NCBI GenBank assembly: GCA_021827885.1
Contig: JAKAUD010000188.1
Coordinates: forward strand, 1 to 5,639
DNA length: 5,639 nucleotides
Source: Thermoplasmata archaeon
GTDB taxonomy: Archaea > Thermoplasmatota > Thermoplasmata > Thermoplasmatales > Thermoplasmataceae
Reading direction: 5' to 3'
Shown piece after piece: positions 5,468-5,639 of this stretch. Each line of letters opens with the position of its first letter. Position 1 is the first letter of the stretch. The position numbers and the translations under genes are program-made. A model generated the notes under the pieces. The model saw only the letters and a program-made list of their open reading frames with translations, ran no database searches and was not told the origin of the DNA.

Positions 5468-5639
5468 ATGGATTATGAGATGCTGTATGAAAGCTGGACT
5501 AAAACAGAAAACATGCCGCAGGAACTAATTGGCAGGGATAGGAGCGATGTCAAACTTGCGGTTGCAGAGAGACAAAACGGAAATATTTCTCTTTTCCCAA
5601 ACTTTCGCTATATCTCAAGAATTTTTGAACCGGGAGATC
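5468..5639 (+). CDS. QueA-like (SAM:tRNA ribosyltransferase-isomerase family) protein, N-terminal part
   Basis: The first 57 codons of a gene cut by the window end. The ATG follows the SDR stop after one base and has a strong Shine-Dalgarno. The visible protein contains MPQELIG (16-22), RDRSDVKLAVAER (23-35), a short NGNI turn (37-40) and FRYISRIFEPGD (46-57). The order LP-x-x-LI, then RD.x.LLV..R..G.I, then F..L...L.PGD is that of the N-terminus of QueA/COG0809 proteins, where LLVxN would come next. Classical QueA builds epoxyqueuosine from preQ1-tRNA using the ribosyl group of SAM. Archaea normally make archaeosine instead, so this homologue may act on something else. The family call rests on a remembered pattern over about 45 residues and needs the rest of the gene. 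Confidence 0.5.
   Translation, partial: MDYEMLYESWTKTENMPQELIGRDRSDVKLAVAERQNGNISLFPNFRYISRIFEPGD

Overview
The window looks archaeal and fits best with a thermoacidophile of the order Thermoplasmatales; that assignment is an inference. Four things support it: a class II tRNA-Leu with no encoded CCA; a type II methionine aminopeptidase with the long insert between its last two metal-binding glutamates; AT-rich TATA-like boxes 20-40 nt ahead of start codons with no Shine-Dalgarno sequence (leaderless style); and compact spacing without bacterial -35/-10 promoters. The only strong Shine-Dalgarno sequence precedes the one gene that is clearly internal to an operon.

Layout. A complete tRNA-Leu(GAG) lies at 10-94 on the + strand, followed by an oligo-T stop. 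Four genes then run on the minus strand. In transcription order they are: a type II methionine aminopeptidase (4702-3830), a fused alpha/beta family I CoA-transferase (3716-2064), thymidylate kinase (2026-1406), and a PLP-dependent Cys/Met-metabolism enzyme of the cystathionine gamma-synthase/lyase type (1296-121). Gaps between them are 113, 37 and 109 bp, so they may have separate promoters or read through in part. On the + strand, divergent from the aminopeptidase across an 89-bp AT-rich spacer, a short-chain dehydrogenase (4792-5466) is followed after one base by a gene cut by the window edge (5468 onward). Its N-terminus resembles the QueA-like (COG0809) fold.

How the genes work together. 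Most are housekeeping or central metabolism: N-terminal Met removal, CoA-ester exchange, dTDP synthesis and transsulfuration-type sulfur metabolism. No single pathway joins them. The one tightly coupled pair is the SDR plus the QueA-like gene. The most interesting non-coding structure is a 36-bp imperfect direct repeat, offset by 52 bp, in front of the CoA-transferase gene. I see no mobile element, CRISPR array, toxin-antitoxin pair or defence locus, and no stretch over 300 bases lacks a gene.
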